This document shows positions 1 to 7,437 of a stretch of DNA of 7,940 bases, piece by piece. The notes beneath the pieces were generated by a model. The model ran no database searches. It was given only the letters and a program-made list of their open reading frames with translations, and was not told the DNA's origin. The first letter of the stretch is position 1. The number at the start of each line of letters is the position of its first letter. The position numbers were made by a program, and so were the translations under genes. Origin of the DNA: Pseudomonadota bacterium (GTDB taxonomy: Bacteria > Pseudomonadota > Gammaproteobacteria > Burkholderiales > SCOH01). The stretch covers positions 1 through 7,940 of the forward strand of contig JAUPTR010000241.1 in assembly GCA_030917985.1 (NCBI GenBank), read 5' to 3'.

Positions 1-1765
<1,765 letters not shown>

Positions 1766-1769
<4 letters not shown>

Positions 1770-2140
1770 CACGCCTGCAAGCCTTATATCTGGTGCCGCT
1801 GTGGCTAGCGGCCTGCAGCAACACCACCGTCAGCCAGCCAGCCATAGACATACAAACGGTTGATCTGGTTGTGCTACAGGCAAAGCAGCAGTTCGTTGGT
1901 CAGGCAATACAAATTTCCGGCCGCTTCGGCGGCTGGCAGGGGCGCTGCCAAGGTGGCCCACCGGTCAGCCGCAGCGACTGGATGCTGGAAGGTGAGCAAT
2001 CTTGCCTGTACGTCAACGGGCGCCTGCCGGCCGGCTTGCAGCAGCCACCCCACAAATCCGATCACGGCACGCCGGTGACATTGCGGGGCAGACTGCAACG
2101 AGACCGCGACAAAAGGCTGTATCTGGAACGTATAGACTGA
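1766..2140 (+). CDS. Small putative lipoprotein with an OB-fold-like domain
   Basis: A 124-residue protein with a short hydrophobic leader and a lipobox, L14-A15-A16-C17, so it should be lipidated at Cys17. Ser follows the Cys and there is no Asp at +2, which favours the outer membrane. The mature part has two Gly-containing beta patterns, VGQAIQISGRFGGW and GTPVTLRGRLQ, separated by a Cys-containing strand (CLYVNGRLPAG). This looks like a small OB-fold domain of the nucleic-acid-binding-like lipoprotein type, but the fold is inferred by pattern only. Its ATG overlaps the peptidase stop as ATGA, with an AGGGG ribosome binding site 8 nt upstream, so the two are almost certainly translationally coupled. 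Two Cys (C60 and C80) in the mature part could form a disulphide. Function is unknown; a role in anchoring, inhibiting or maturing the peptidase is only suggested by linkage. Confidence 0.75.
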
Positions 2141-2185
2141 CATCTGCCCAGTAACATCGGCCTGCAACGCCCGCCCCCATTGACT

Positions 2186-2237
2186 CACGGCCATGCCTGC
2201 AAAGCAATAGGGATGAGGCTTGCAGGACAATGCCGTG
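2186..2237 (+). repeat. Two-tier inverted repeat downstream of the lipoprotein gene
   Basis: CACGGC (2186-2191) pairs with GCCGTG (2232-2237), and inside it CCTGCAA (2196-2202) pairs with TTGCAGG (2220-2226). The tiers are separated by a 4/5-nt internal loop, and the apical loop is 17 nt. A further direct copy of CCTGCAA lies at 2161-2167. It sits in the 3' untranslated region of the peptidase-lipoprotein transcript, ahead of the terminator. It may be a transcript-stabilising hairpin or an intergenic repeat; no family is recognised. Confidence 0.5.
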
Positions 2238-2250
2238 GCAAAATCCAAAA

Positions 2251-2278
2251 CAAAAGGGCCGCAAACGCGGCCCTTTTG
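2251..2278. terminator. Bidirectional intrinsic terminator between convergent operons
   Basis: A perfect 12-bp stem (CAAAAGGGCCGC at 2251-2262, GCGGCCCTTTTG at 2267-2278) closes on an AAAC loop. The stem is GC-rich near the loop and A/T at the base. Read on the minus strand it continues into a T-rich tail (TTTTG TTTTGG ATTTTG), making it a good terminator for the pnt operon, whose last stop is 20 nt away. On the plus strand the T run is shorter (TTTT), so it also serves the lipoprotein transcript, probably less efficiently. Confidence 0.88.
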
Positions 2279-2297
2279 GCTGAAGCAAGTGAACCGC

Positions 2298-3680
2298 TTA
2301 ATGCAGACCCTTGATCATGTCTTCTACGACTTTCTTGGCATCACCGAAGATCATCATTGATTTGTCCATGTAGAACAGATCGTTGTCCAGGCCGGCATAA
2401 CCCGCGCTCATCGAACGTTTGACGATCAGCACGGTGCGCGCCTTGTGCGCTTCCAGAATCGGCATACCGTAGATCGGGCTGTTCTTGTCGGTCAGCGCGG
2501 CCGGGTTGACCACGTCGTTGGCGCCAATCACCAGCACCACGTCGGTGTTGGAGAAGTCGGAGTTGATCTCTTCCATCTCCTGCACTTGCTCATATGGCAC
2601 TTCGGCTTCTGCCAGCAACACGTTCATGTGGCCCGGCATACGGCCGGCAACCGGGTGGATTGCGTAGCGGACATTTACGCCTTTTTCGGTCAGCAGCGTG
2701 GCAAATTCCTGCAGTGCATGCTGGGCACGCGATACCGCCAGGCCGTAGCCCGGAACGATGATCACCGAGTCGGCGTTGGACATCAGGAACGATGCATCTT
2801 CAGCCGAGCCGGATTTGTAGTTCTTCTGCTTGGTTTCGCCTGTCGCGCCGCCAGCCGAATCATCGCCGGTGCCCATGCCGCCGAAAATCACGTTCATCAG
2901 CGAACGGTTCATGGCTTTACACATGATGTAAGACAGAATTGCACCCGACGAACCCACCAGCGAACCGGCAATGATCAGCACCGAGTTGTTCAGTGTAAAG
3001 CCGATACCGGCCGCCGCCCAGCCCGAGTAGGAGTTCAGCATCGACACCACCACCGGCATGTCGCCGCCACCGATCGGGGCAATCAGGAAGTAGCCGAGTA
3101 CCAGTGCAATCGCGGTCATGATGATGAACGACTGCAGGTTTTCGCTGGTGAAGTAGTGCACACCGAAGCCGATCATGGCCAGGGCCAGCACGATCTGCAC
3201 CGGCTTGACCCAGCCACCCTTGAGCGGCTTGGAGCCGGCTTTGCCCGACAGTTTCAGGTAAGCCACCACCGAAGCGGTAAAGGTGATCGCACCGATAAAG
3301 CAGCCAAGGAACAGTTCGAAGCGGTGGACACCGTCGTGTGCCGCACCTTCGTGGAACACGGCAGCGATGGCAATCAGCACCGCAGCCAGACCCACCAGCG
3401 AGTGCATCAGCGCCACGGTTTCCGGCATCGCCGTCATTTCCACGGTTTTGGCACGGTAGCCGCCGATTACCGCACCGGCAGCAATGGCGCCGACGATCAG
3501 GGCAATATTCGGGTTAGGTGCAACGGCAAAGGTGATCAGCACCGACAGCAACATGCCGATCATGCCGTAGCGATTGCCCATGCTGGCGCCGAGCGGGCTG
3601 GACAGCCCTTTCAGTGCGAGAATGAACAGGATGGCGGCGACGAGGTAGACCCAGTCCGCGTATTGAGCGAGAAATTGCAT
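2298..3680 (-). CDS. pntB: NAD(P) transhydrogenase beta subunit
   Basis: Beta subunit of the inner-membrane proton-translocating transhydrogenase, which uses the proton-motive force to drive hydride transfer from NADH to NADP+. It has 460 residues, the normal length. Residues 1 to about 265 hold the hydrophobic dII helices, including His93 in MPETVALMHS (equivalent to the proton-channel His91 of E. coli), GGGDMPVVVSMLNSYSGW (204-221) and LVGSSGAILSYIMCKAMNRS (241-260). After a Gly/Ser/Lys linker (about 265-300), dIII carries the NADP fingerprint PGYGLAV (310-316), the HPVAGRMPGHMNVLLAEA segment (342-359) and KRSMSAGYAG (421-430). The ATG follows the pntAB stop by 12 nt, and an AGGGG ribosome binding site lies in that gap. 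It is the last gene of the operon, ahead of a strong terminator. No key residue appears lost. Confidence 0.97.
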   Translation of the reverse strand: MQFLAQYADWVYLVAAILFILALKGLSSPLGASMGNRYGMIGMLLSVLITFAVAPNPNIALIVGAIAAGAVIGGYRAKTVEMTAMPETVALMHSLVGLAAVLIAIAAVFHEGAAHDGVHRFELFLGCFIGAITFTASVVAYLKLSGKAGSKPLKGGWVKPVQIVLALAMIGFGVHYFTSENLQSFIIMTAIALVLGYFLIAPIGGGDMPVVVSMLNSYSGWAAAGIGFTLNNSVLIIAGSLVGSSGAILSYIMCKAMNRSLMNVIFGGMGTGDDSAGGATGETKQKNYKSGSAEDASFLMSNADSVIIVPGYGLAVSRAQHALQEFATLLTEKGVNVRYAIHPVAGRMPGHMNVLLAEAEVPYEQVQEMEEINSDFSNTDVVLVIGANDVVNPAALTDKNSPIYGMPILEAHKARTVLIVKRSMSAGYAGLDNDLFYMDKSMMIFGDAKKVVEDMIKGLH

Positions 3681-3692
3681 CGTCCGGGCCCC

Positions 3693-4064
3693 TTACTTCT
3701 TTTTCTTTTTGAACATGTCCAGCATCCGCTCGGTGACCATGAAGCCACCGAAGATATTGATGCTGGCGAGAAATACCGCCAACGCACCCAGAACCGAAGT
3801 CAGGGTGATGGTTTGTTCCTGGATCACCACCGTCTGCAGCATCGCGCCGACCACGATGATGCCGGATACGGCGTTGGTCACCGCCATCAGCGGGGTGTGC
3901 AATGCCGGGGTCACGTTCCACACCACGTGGTAGCCGACAAAAATCGCCAGAACAAAAATGGTGAAACTGGCGGTAAACGGGTCCATCGCCTGCACGTGCT
4001 GGGCCGCAGTGTGTGCGGCCTGGCCGGCGGCAACGGCAGCCTGATTGATCACTTCAGTAGTCAT
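3693..4064 (-). CDS. pntAB: NAD(P) transhydrogenase alpha subunit part 2 (membrane domain)
   Basis: A 123-residue protein that corresponds to the C-terminal membrane part of E. coli PntA, encoded separately here as in Rhodospirillum rubrum. After a hydrophilic Ala/Gln-rich start it has three hydrophobic segments at about 31-49, 64-82 and 88-108. The family-typical stretch WNVTPALHTPLMAVTNAVSG lies at 49-68 and NIFGGFMVTERML at 103-115. Together with PntB it forms the dII proton channel. The protein ends in five lysines just before the stop. It starts 17 nt after pntAA with a GGGAG ribosome binding site about 8 nt upstream of the ATG. Subunit stoichiometry probably relies on closely coupled translation of the three genes. 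Confidence 0.96.
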   Translation of the reverse strand: MTTEVINQAAVAAGQAAHTAAQHVQAMDPFTASFTIFVLAIFVGYHVVWNVTPALHTPLMAVTNAVSGIIVVGAMLQTVVIQEQTITLTSVLGALAVFLASINIFGGFMVTERMLDMFKKKKK

Positions 4065-4081
4065 TGTTCGCGCTCCCTGAA

Positions 4082-5203
4082 TCAGTTAGGTTTGCTGTAA
4101 CGCACCTGGCCTTCGCCAGTGATGCGGGTTGCGGCAACCAGGTCGTCTTCCATATTGATCTTGAAGCTGCCGTCTTTCTGCAGCATCAAGTTAAGGAAAG
4201 TCAGCAGATTGCGCGAATACAGCGCCGAAGCGTCCTGTGCCACCATGCCCGGCAGGTTGACCGAACCAACCAGGGTTACGCCGTTTTCGGTCTGGATCAC
4301 TTCACCGGCACGCGACAGCGGGCAGTTGCCGCCCGACTCAACGGCCAGATCGACAATCACCGAGCCCGGCTTCATGCCGGCAACGGTTTCCGGCTTCACC
4401 AGCACCGGCGCCGGACGGCCCGGAATCAACGCGGTGGTGATGATGATGTCGGCCGCCTTGGCGTGTTTGTCCACCAGCTCGCCCTGACGACGCTTGTAGT
4501 CGTCGGACATTTCCTTGGCGTAGACACCGTCGTTGGCTTTTTTCTCTTCGTCGGTCATCGGCACTTCAACAAACTTGGCGCCGAGCGATTCGACCTGTTC
4601 CTTGGTTGACGGACGCACATCGAATGCCTCAACCACGGCGCCGAGGCGCTTGGCAGTGGCAATCGCCTGCAGACCGGCAACGCCGACGCCAAGGATCAGC
4701 ACCCGCGCCGGTTTCACCGTGCCGGCAGCCGTCATCATCATCGGCATGAATTTGGGGTAGTAGTGGGTGGCCAACAGCACGGCTTTGTAGCCGGCGATAT
4801 TTGCCTGCGACGACAGAATGTCCATCGACTGCGCACGGGTGGTACGCGGCAGCACTTCCAGCGCAAAGCAATCGAGCTTGCGCGCGGCGTAGGCTTCCAG
4901 ATTCGGGTTGGTGTGCACACCAAACGAAGCAATCACGGTTGCGCCTTCCTTGATCAGGCCGATTTCTTCGGCCTGCGGAGCACGCACCTTGAGAATGATG
5001 TCGCTGTTGTAAGCGTCTTGTGCCGTGCCGACGATTTTTGCGCCTGCATCGGCAAATGCCGTATCGGTGATTGCCGATAACTTGCCGGCACCGCTCTGAA
5101 CCAGAACGGTATTACCGCCTGCCACCAGTTTCTTCACCGTCTCCGGCGTCGCCGCAACCCGGGTTTCGTTGGCCGCGATTTCCGCTGGAATACCAATTTG
5201 CAT
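4082..5203 (-). CDS. pntAA: NAD(P) transhydrogenase alpha subunit part 1 (NAD(H)-binding)
   Basis: The soluble dI component that binds NAD(H) and passes hydride to NADP+ on dIII of PntB. The 373-residue product starts MQIGIPAEIAANETRVAATP, the classic alanine dehydrogenase/PNT N-terminus. The Rossmann fingerprint GVGVAGLQA is at 172-180, with the following acidic position in FDVRP (194-198). The RQD loop that contacts the nicotinamide is intact: R120, Q125 and D128. The mobile loop (about 225-240, GVYAKEM) and GGNCPLS (291-297) are present. The ATG at 5203 is chosen because the family N-terminus begins there and AGAGGG lies 6 nt upstream. An in-frame ATG at 5296 would add 31 unconserved residues. 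First gene of the pnt operon; split-alpha architecture. Confidence 0.97.
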   Translation of the reverse strand: MQIGIPAEIAANETRVAATPETVKKLVAGGNTVLVQSGAGKLSAITDTAFADAGAKIVGTAQDAYNSDIILKVRAPQAEEIGLIKEGATVIASFGVHTNPNLEAYAARKLDCFALEVLPRTTRAQSMDILSSQANIAGYKAVLLATHYYPKFMPMMMTAAGTVKPARVLILGVGVAGLQAIATAKRLGAVVEAFDVRPSTKEQVESLGAKFVEVPMTDEEKKANDGVYAKEMSDDYKRRQGELVDKHAKAADIIITTALIPGRPAPVLVKPETVAGMKPGSVIVDLAVESGGNCPLSRAGEVIQTENGVTLVGSVNLPGMVAQDASALYSRNLLTFLNLMLQKDGSFKINMEDDLVAATRITGEGQVRYSKPN

Positions 5204-5246
5204 GGTCTGCCCTCTACCAAAAGTAACAATCCAGTTTGGTTGGTAG

Positions 5247-5270
5247 CCTGAGAAAAGTCCCCTTCTCAAG
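5247..5270 (-). promoter_or_regulatory. Hairpin in the pntAA leader near the start codon
   Basis: TGAGAA (5249-5254) and TTCTCA (5263-5268) form a 6-bp stem around an 8-nt loop. On the minus-strand RNA it can be extended outward through one G-U pair and a G-C pair. It ends about 45 nt upstream of the pntAA ATG. It could influence leader stability or translation. There is no downstream U run, so it is not a typical terminator. Confidence 0.3.
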
Positions 5271-5564
5271 CCTGACACCCCGCGATGTTGGCCCATGGCC
5301 TTGCCGCGCGGTTATCTCTCATGGTCACCTGCATCTGCAGACTGGAAATCGCCATTGCGCCACGCACCGGATAGATGCGCCACACAGTCAAACGCCCCGC
5401 CGGGCGCACAACGCAGCGCACGGAGAGGCGAAACAGGCTGGACGGAACAGGGTGGCCGATGCAAGGCACTGGCCAATACTGCGCGCAAAATCGTGATCAA
5501 CGCTTTGCGCTGCCGGATTTATTGGGCAAAAGCCCGTTTCCAAGTCTTGCAAGCATGTGTTCGA

Positions 5565-5649
5565 GCTTTATTTAACACGCTGATTTATTGAAAATTGCGT
5601 GGCTCAATCAAACGCTCGTATTAATTTCCAATGGATAGTGTAATAAAGC
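5565..5649. repeat. 85-nt nested inverted repeat upstream of pnt
   Basis: The outer arms GCTTTATT-TA-ACAC (5565-5578) and GTGTAATAAAGC (5638-5649) match over 12 bp with a 2-nt bulge. The inner arms ATTGAAAATT (5587-5596) and AATTTCCAAT (5623-5632) match at 9 of 10 positions, and GCGT (5597-5600) can pair with ACGC (5612-5615). In minus-strand RNA the single inner mismatch becomes a G-U pair, so all 10 inner pairs form. This gives a long imperfect hairpin. It may be a leader RNA structure, a small non-autonomous element or a regulator-binding region. No known family is recognised. Confidence 0.45.
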
Positions 5650-5663
5650 CCCAGCCTTGTCAA
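5635..5663 (-). promoter_or_regulatory. Candidate sigma70 promoter for the pnt operon
   Basis: On the minus strand a perfect -35 box TTGACA (5663-5658) is followed by TACACT at 15 nt (5642-5637) or CACTAT at 17 nt (5640-5635). Neither -10 is strong. The predicted start lies near 5630, giving a leader of more than 400 nt before pntAA. Other AT-rich -10-like sequences occur closer to the gene, so this is only the best single candidate. Confidence 0.35.
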
Positions 5664-5667
5664 GGCT
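5653..5667. promoter_or_regulatory. Palindromic operator candidate over the TTGACA box
   Basis: AGCCTTG-T-CAAGGCT is a perfect inverted repeat with 7-bp arms and a single central base. The minus-strand -35 box TTGACA lies within it. Such placement suits a dimeric repressor that blocks RNA polymerase at the pnt promoter. No specific regulator consensus was recognised, and a palindrome of this size could occur by chance about once in such a window. Confidence 0.35.
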
Positions 5668-5808
5668 CGCGCATAGGGTAAACCCCAAAGCGCACAATAT
5701 ATTACTTTTTAATCAAAGAATTGCAACGCTGCTGCAGCGCAGCAGGCACACCATGCAAATGACATTATTCTTGTATAATCCGGGGTTTGCCAGTGCACAA
5801 ATGCACAC

Positions 5809-6582
5809 TCAGCAGAGCACATCAAATGCCAAACGAATGATCAGCGCCCACACCAGCAGCAAAAACAATCCGCGCACCAGGCGCACCCCGCCGTGCAGCG
5901 CCAGGCGGCTGCCGATCTGTGCGCCAAGGATGTTGCACAATGCCATCGGCACGCCGATCTGATACAGCACATTGCCGCTGGGTATGAAATACGCCAACGC
6001 CGCCAGATTGGTGGCCAGATTCACCACTTTGGCAATCGCCGATGCACGCAAAAAATCACAGCCAAACCAGCGCACGCAGGCAAACAGCAGAAAGCTGCCG
6101 GTGCCGGGGCCGAAAAAGCCATCGTAGAAACCAATCGACGCACCCATCGCCAAGGCGCGCCAGCGGATGATGCGCCGATCCTGCAGCGGCGCATGCACCA
6201 TGCCGAGTTGCTTTTGCCGCATGGTGTAAAGCGCCATCAACACCAGCAGCACCAGCACCAGCGGCCGCACTGCGGCCACCGGCAGCCAGCTCACCAGCTT
6301 GGCGCCGAGAAAGGCGCACAACAAGGCTGCCAGTGATGCCGGCCCGGCAATCGCCCAGTTAATGCGCACCGTGCGGGCATAACGCCAGCAGGCGGTGGCC
6401 GTGCCGGCAATGGCACTCAGCTTGTTGGTGCCAAACAAGGTGCCCGGCAACGCCGCTGGCAAGGCGTTGAACAAGGCCGGCACCTGAATCAGCCCGCCAC
6501 CGCCCACCATCGAATCCACCAGTCCGGCCAGCAAGGCCATACAGCACAAGAACAACAGCTGCAGCTGCGAGATATCTTCCAA
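5809..6582 (-). CDS. TauE/SafE (TSUP) family membrane transporter, YfcA-like
   Basis: A 257-residue polytopic inner-membrane protein of the TSUP (DUF81) family, which includes proposed exporters and importers of sulfite, sulfonates and other organic anions. The two family half-repeats are visible: AGLVDSMVGGGGLIQVP (19-35) with GTNKLSAIAGT (51-61), and GFYDGFFGPGTGSF (151-164) with AKVVNLATN (184-192). GAQIGSRLA is at 220-228. It resembles E. coli YfcA most, whose substrate is not settled. The start is TTG at 6582-6580, supported by AGGA 9 nt upstream; the next Met, residue 15, lies inside the first membrane segment. It begins 30 nt after the UPF0016 gene on the same strand with no terminator between, so the two are probably cotranscribed from the manganese-riboswitch leader. 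No clear terminator follows its stop. Confidence 0.9.
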   Translation of the reverse strand: MEDISQLQLLFLCCMALLAGLVDSMVGGGGLIQVPALFNALPAALPGTLFGTNKLSAIAGTATACWRYARTVRINWAIAGPASLAALLCAFLGAKLVSWLPVAAVRPLVLVLLVLMALYTMRQKQLGMVHAPLQDRRIIRWRALAMGASIGFYDGFFGPGTGSFLLFACVRWFGCDFLRASAIAKVVNLATNLAALAYFIPSGNVLYQIGVPMALCNILGAQIGSRLALHGGVRLVRGLFLLLVWALIIRLAFDVLC

Positions 6583-6595
6583 GCAACAACGTCCT
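6583..6595 (-). promoter_or_regulatory. Ribosome binding site supporting a TTG start
   Basis: AGGA at 6595-6592 on the minus strand lies 9 nt before the TTG at 6582. No ATG or GTG in this frame lies upstream within ribosome-binding distance. The TTG start gives the normal family N-terminus, a short polar leader followed by the first helix. Confidence 0.6.
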
Positions 6596-6612
6596 ATTTC
6601 ATTTAAGCCGAT

Positions 6613-7179
6613 TCAGACCAAAGCCCGCGTCAGCACCAGCACGCCAATCATCGCAAAAATCGCCGCACACACACCATGCACCAGCCGCAACGGTAGTTTC
6701 TTCGCCGCCACCTCGCCCAGCAATACCGCCGGCACGTTAGCCAGCATCATACCCAGCGTTGTGCCCAGGGAAACCAGAATCACGCTGTTGTATTTGGCCG
6801 CCAGTGCCACGGTAGCAATCTGCGTTTTGTCGCCCATTTCGGCAAGAAAAAAGGCAAGCACGGTAGTGGCAAACACCCCCATCTTGCCGGCAACATCGGC
6901 TTCATCATCGTCAATCTTGTCCGGCACCATAATCCACGCGGCCATTGCCAGAAACGACACGCCCAGCACCCAGCGCATCACGTCCGGGCCCAGCCAGTTG
7001 GTGATCAGCGCACCGAGCGCACCTGCCAGCAAGTGATTGACAATGGTGGCAACAAAAATGCCGGCGATGATGGGAACGGGTTTGCGATAACGCGCGGCCA
7101 GCATCAGCGACAGCAACTGGGTTTTGTCACCGATTTCTGCCAGCGCGACAATACCGGTGGATACGAGAAAGGCTTCCAT
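6613..7179 (-). CDS. UPF0016 (GDT1/TMEM165-like) family manganese exporter
   Basis: A 188-residue membrane protein of the UPF0016 family; bacterial members such as Vibrio MneA export Mn2+, and eukaryotic relatives (Gdt1, TMEM165) move Ca2+/Mn2+ and H+. It shows the hallmark duplicated motif E-x-G-D-K-T: EIGDKTQ (15-21) in the first half and EMGDKTQ (114-120) in the second. Each half has three hydrophobic segments, joined by an acidic linker, DKIDDDEAD (87-95). The acidic residues of both motifs form the cation path in this family. The ATG at 7179 is chosen because the family N-terminus (MEAFLVSTGIVALAEIGDKTQ) starts there and GGAG lies 7 nt upstream; a longer open frame runs back into the riboswitch and is not coding. 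Control by the Mn2+-sensing leader directly supports a manganese role. TSUP gene follows. Confidence 0.94.
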   Translation of the reverse strand: MEAFLVSTGIVALAEIGDKTQLLSLMLAARYRKPVPIIAGIFVATIVNHLLAGALGALITNWLGPDVMRWVLGVSFLAMAAWIMVPDKIDDDEADVAGKMGVFATTVLAFFLAEMGDKTQIATVALAAKYNSVILVSLGTTLGMMLANVPAVLLGEVAAKKLPLRLVHGVCAAIFAMIGVLVLTRALV

Positions 7180-7370
7180 GCAGGATCTCCGGGGCCGACA
7201 CAAGACGAGACTCAACCCACCCGGCCCCTGCCCAGTGGTATCGAGTCTCAAGTCTTGCCAGGTGTGGCATCTGCTAACAGACACCGCTACTGCCGCTGCC
7301 ATGCCCGGAACGGACAAGTATGTTGACAGCGGCTTCCGCAGGGATGCGGAACGGCTACTCCCCTAAGACG
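7180..7370 (-). promoter_or_regulatory. yybP-ykoY manganese riboswitch leader of the UPF0016 gene
   Basis: The minus-strand leader carries the family signature GGGGAGTAGCC (7363-7353). A perfect hairpin follows, TTCCGCA/TGCGGAA (7351-7345 with 7340-7334), then GCCGCTG/CAGCGGC (7333-7327 with 7298-7292) and GGTGT/ACACC (7285-7281 with 7265-7261). GTCTT (7369-7365) and GCC (7355-7353) can close the aptamer with AAGAC (7256-7252) and GGC (7259-7257). The expression platform is a 13-bp bulged hairpin: CAAGACTTGAGACTC (7257-7243) with GAGTCTCGTCTTG (7213-7201). It shares AAGAC with the aptamer helix. GGGGCCG (7228-7222) can also pair with CGGCCCC (7197-7191), which directly abuts the GGAG ribosome binding site. 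No T run is seen, so control is probably translational. Mn2+ binding should raise expression of the exporter. The helix assignments are by eye. Confidence 0.87.
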
Positions 7371-7385
7371 GGGCGGACTTTAACA

Positions 7386-7398
7386 TATTGATTCAATA
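7386..7398. promoter_or_regulatory. Palindrome in the promoter zone of the riboswitch transcript
   Basis: TATTGA-T-TCAATA is a perfect 13-base palindrome, 23 nt upstream of the GGGGAGTAG signature. A weak -10-like TATGTT (7387-7382, minus strand) overlaps its edge. It may be an operator or just AT-rich promoter sequence. It does not fit an FNR site or another consensus I recognise. Confidence 0.3.
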
Positions 7399-7419
7399 CG
7401 GCCAAGAAGCGGCAAGCGG

Positions 7420-7432
7420 AGCCAGCGTGGCT
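7420..7432 (-). terminator. Weak hairpin just after the upp stop
   Basis: AGCCA (7420-7424) and TGGCT (7428-7432) form a 5-bp stem with a 3-nt loop a few bases past the upp stop. It lacks a T run, so it is at best a weak or factor-assisted terminator. Read-through from upp into the riboswitch leader cannot be excluded. Confidence 0.2.
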
Positions 7433-7437
7433 TCAAC

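Larger units (their letters stand above)
5204..5808. other. Long gene-free region upstream of pntAA
   Basis: About 605 bases without a convincing gene. The half next to pntAA (about 5280-5515) is GC-rich; the distal part (about 5515-5790) is clearly AT-rich. The short open frames present have no recognisable protein features. Visible content is the pntAA ribosome binding site (5210-5215), a hairpin at 5247-5270, small GC stems, the nested inverted repeat 5565-5649, a TTGACA promoter candidate inside a palindrome (5653-5667) and an isolated plus-strand TATAAT at 5774-5779. No tRNA or other known RNA was recognised. It probably holds the pnt promoter and a long leader. Confidence 0.7.

Noticed and set aside
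2445..4100. Long open frame (about 550 codons) on the plus strand opposite pntB and pntAB
   Set aside because: His/Arg/Gln-rich antisense translation typical of a GC-rich coding region read backwards; the minus strand encodes unmistakable transhydrogenase subunits.
5204..5296. 31-codon N-terminal extension of pntAA to an upstream ATG
   Set aside because: The family N-terminus begins at the ATG at 5203, which has its own AGAGGG site 6 nt upstream; the extra residues look like translated leader.
5524..5535. GGGC-AAAA-GCCC stem as a terminator
   Set aside because: Only four base pairs and no T run on either strand.
5657..5962. Plus-strand open frame overlapping the 3' end of the TSUP gene
   Set aside because: Its sequence is low in recognisable features, it overlaps a well-supported gene antisense, and no ribosome binding site stands out.
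7180..7317. 46-codon N-terminal extension of the UPF0016 gene
   Set aside because: It would translate the riboswitch itself, and the conserved protein start is the ATG at 7179 with GGAG 7 nt upstream.
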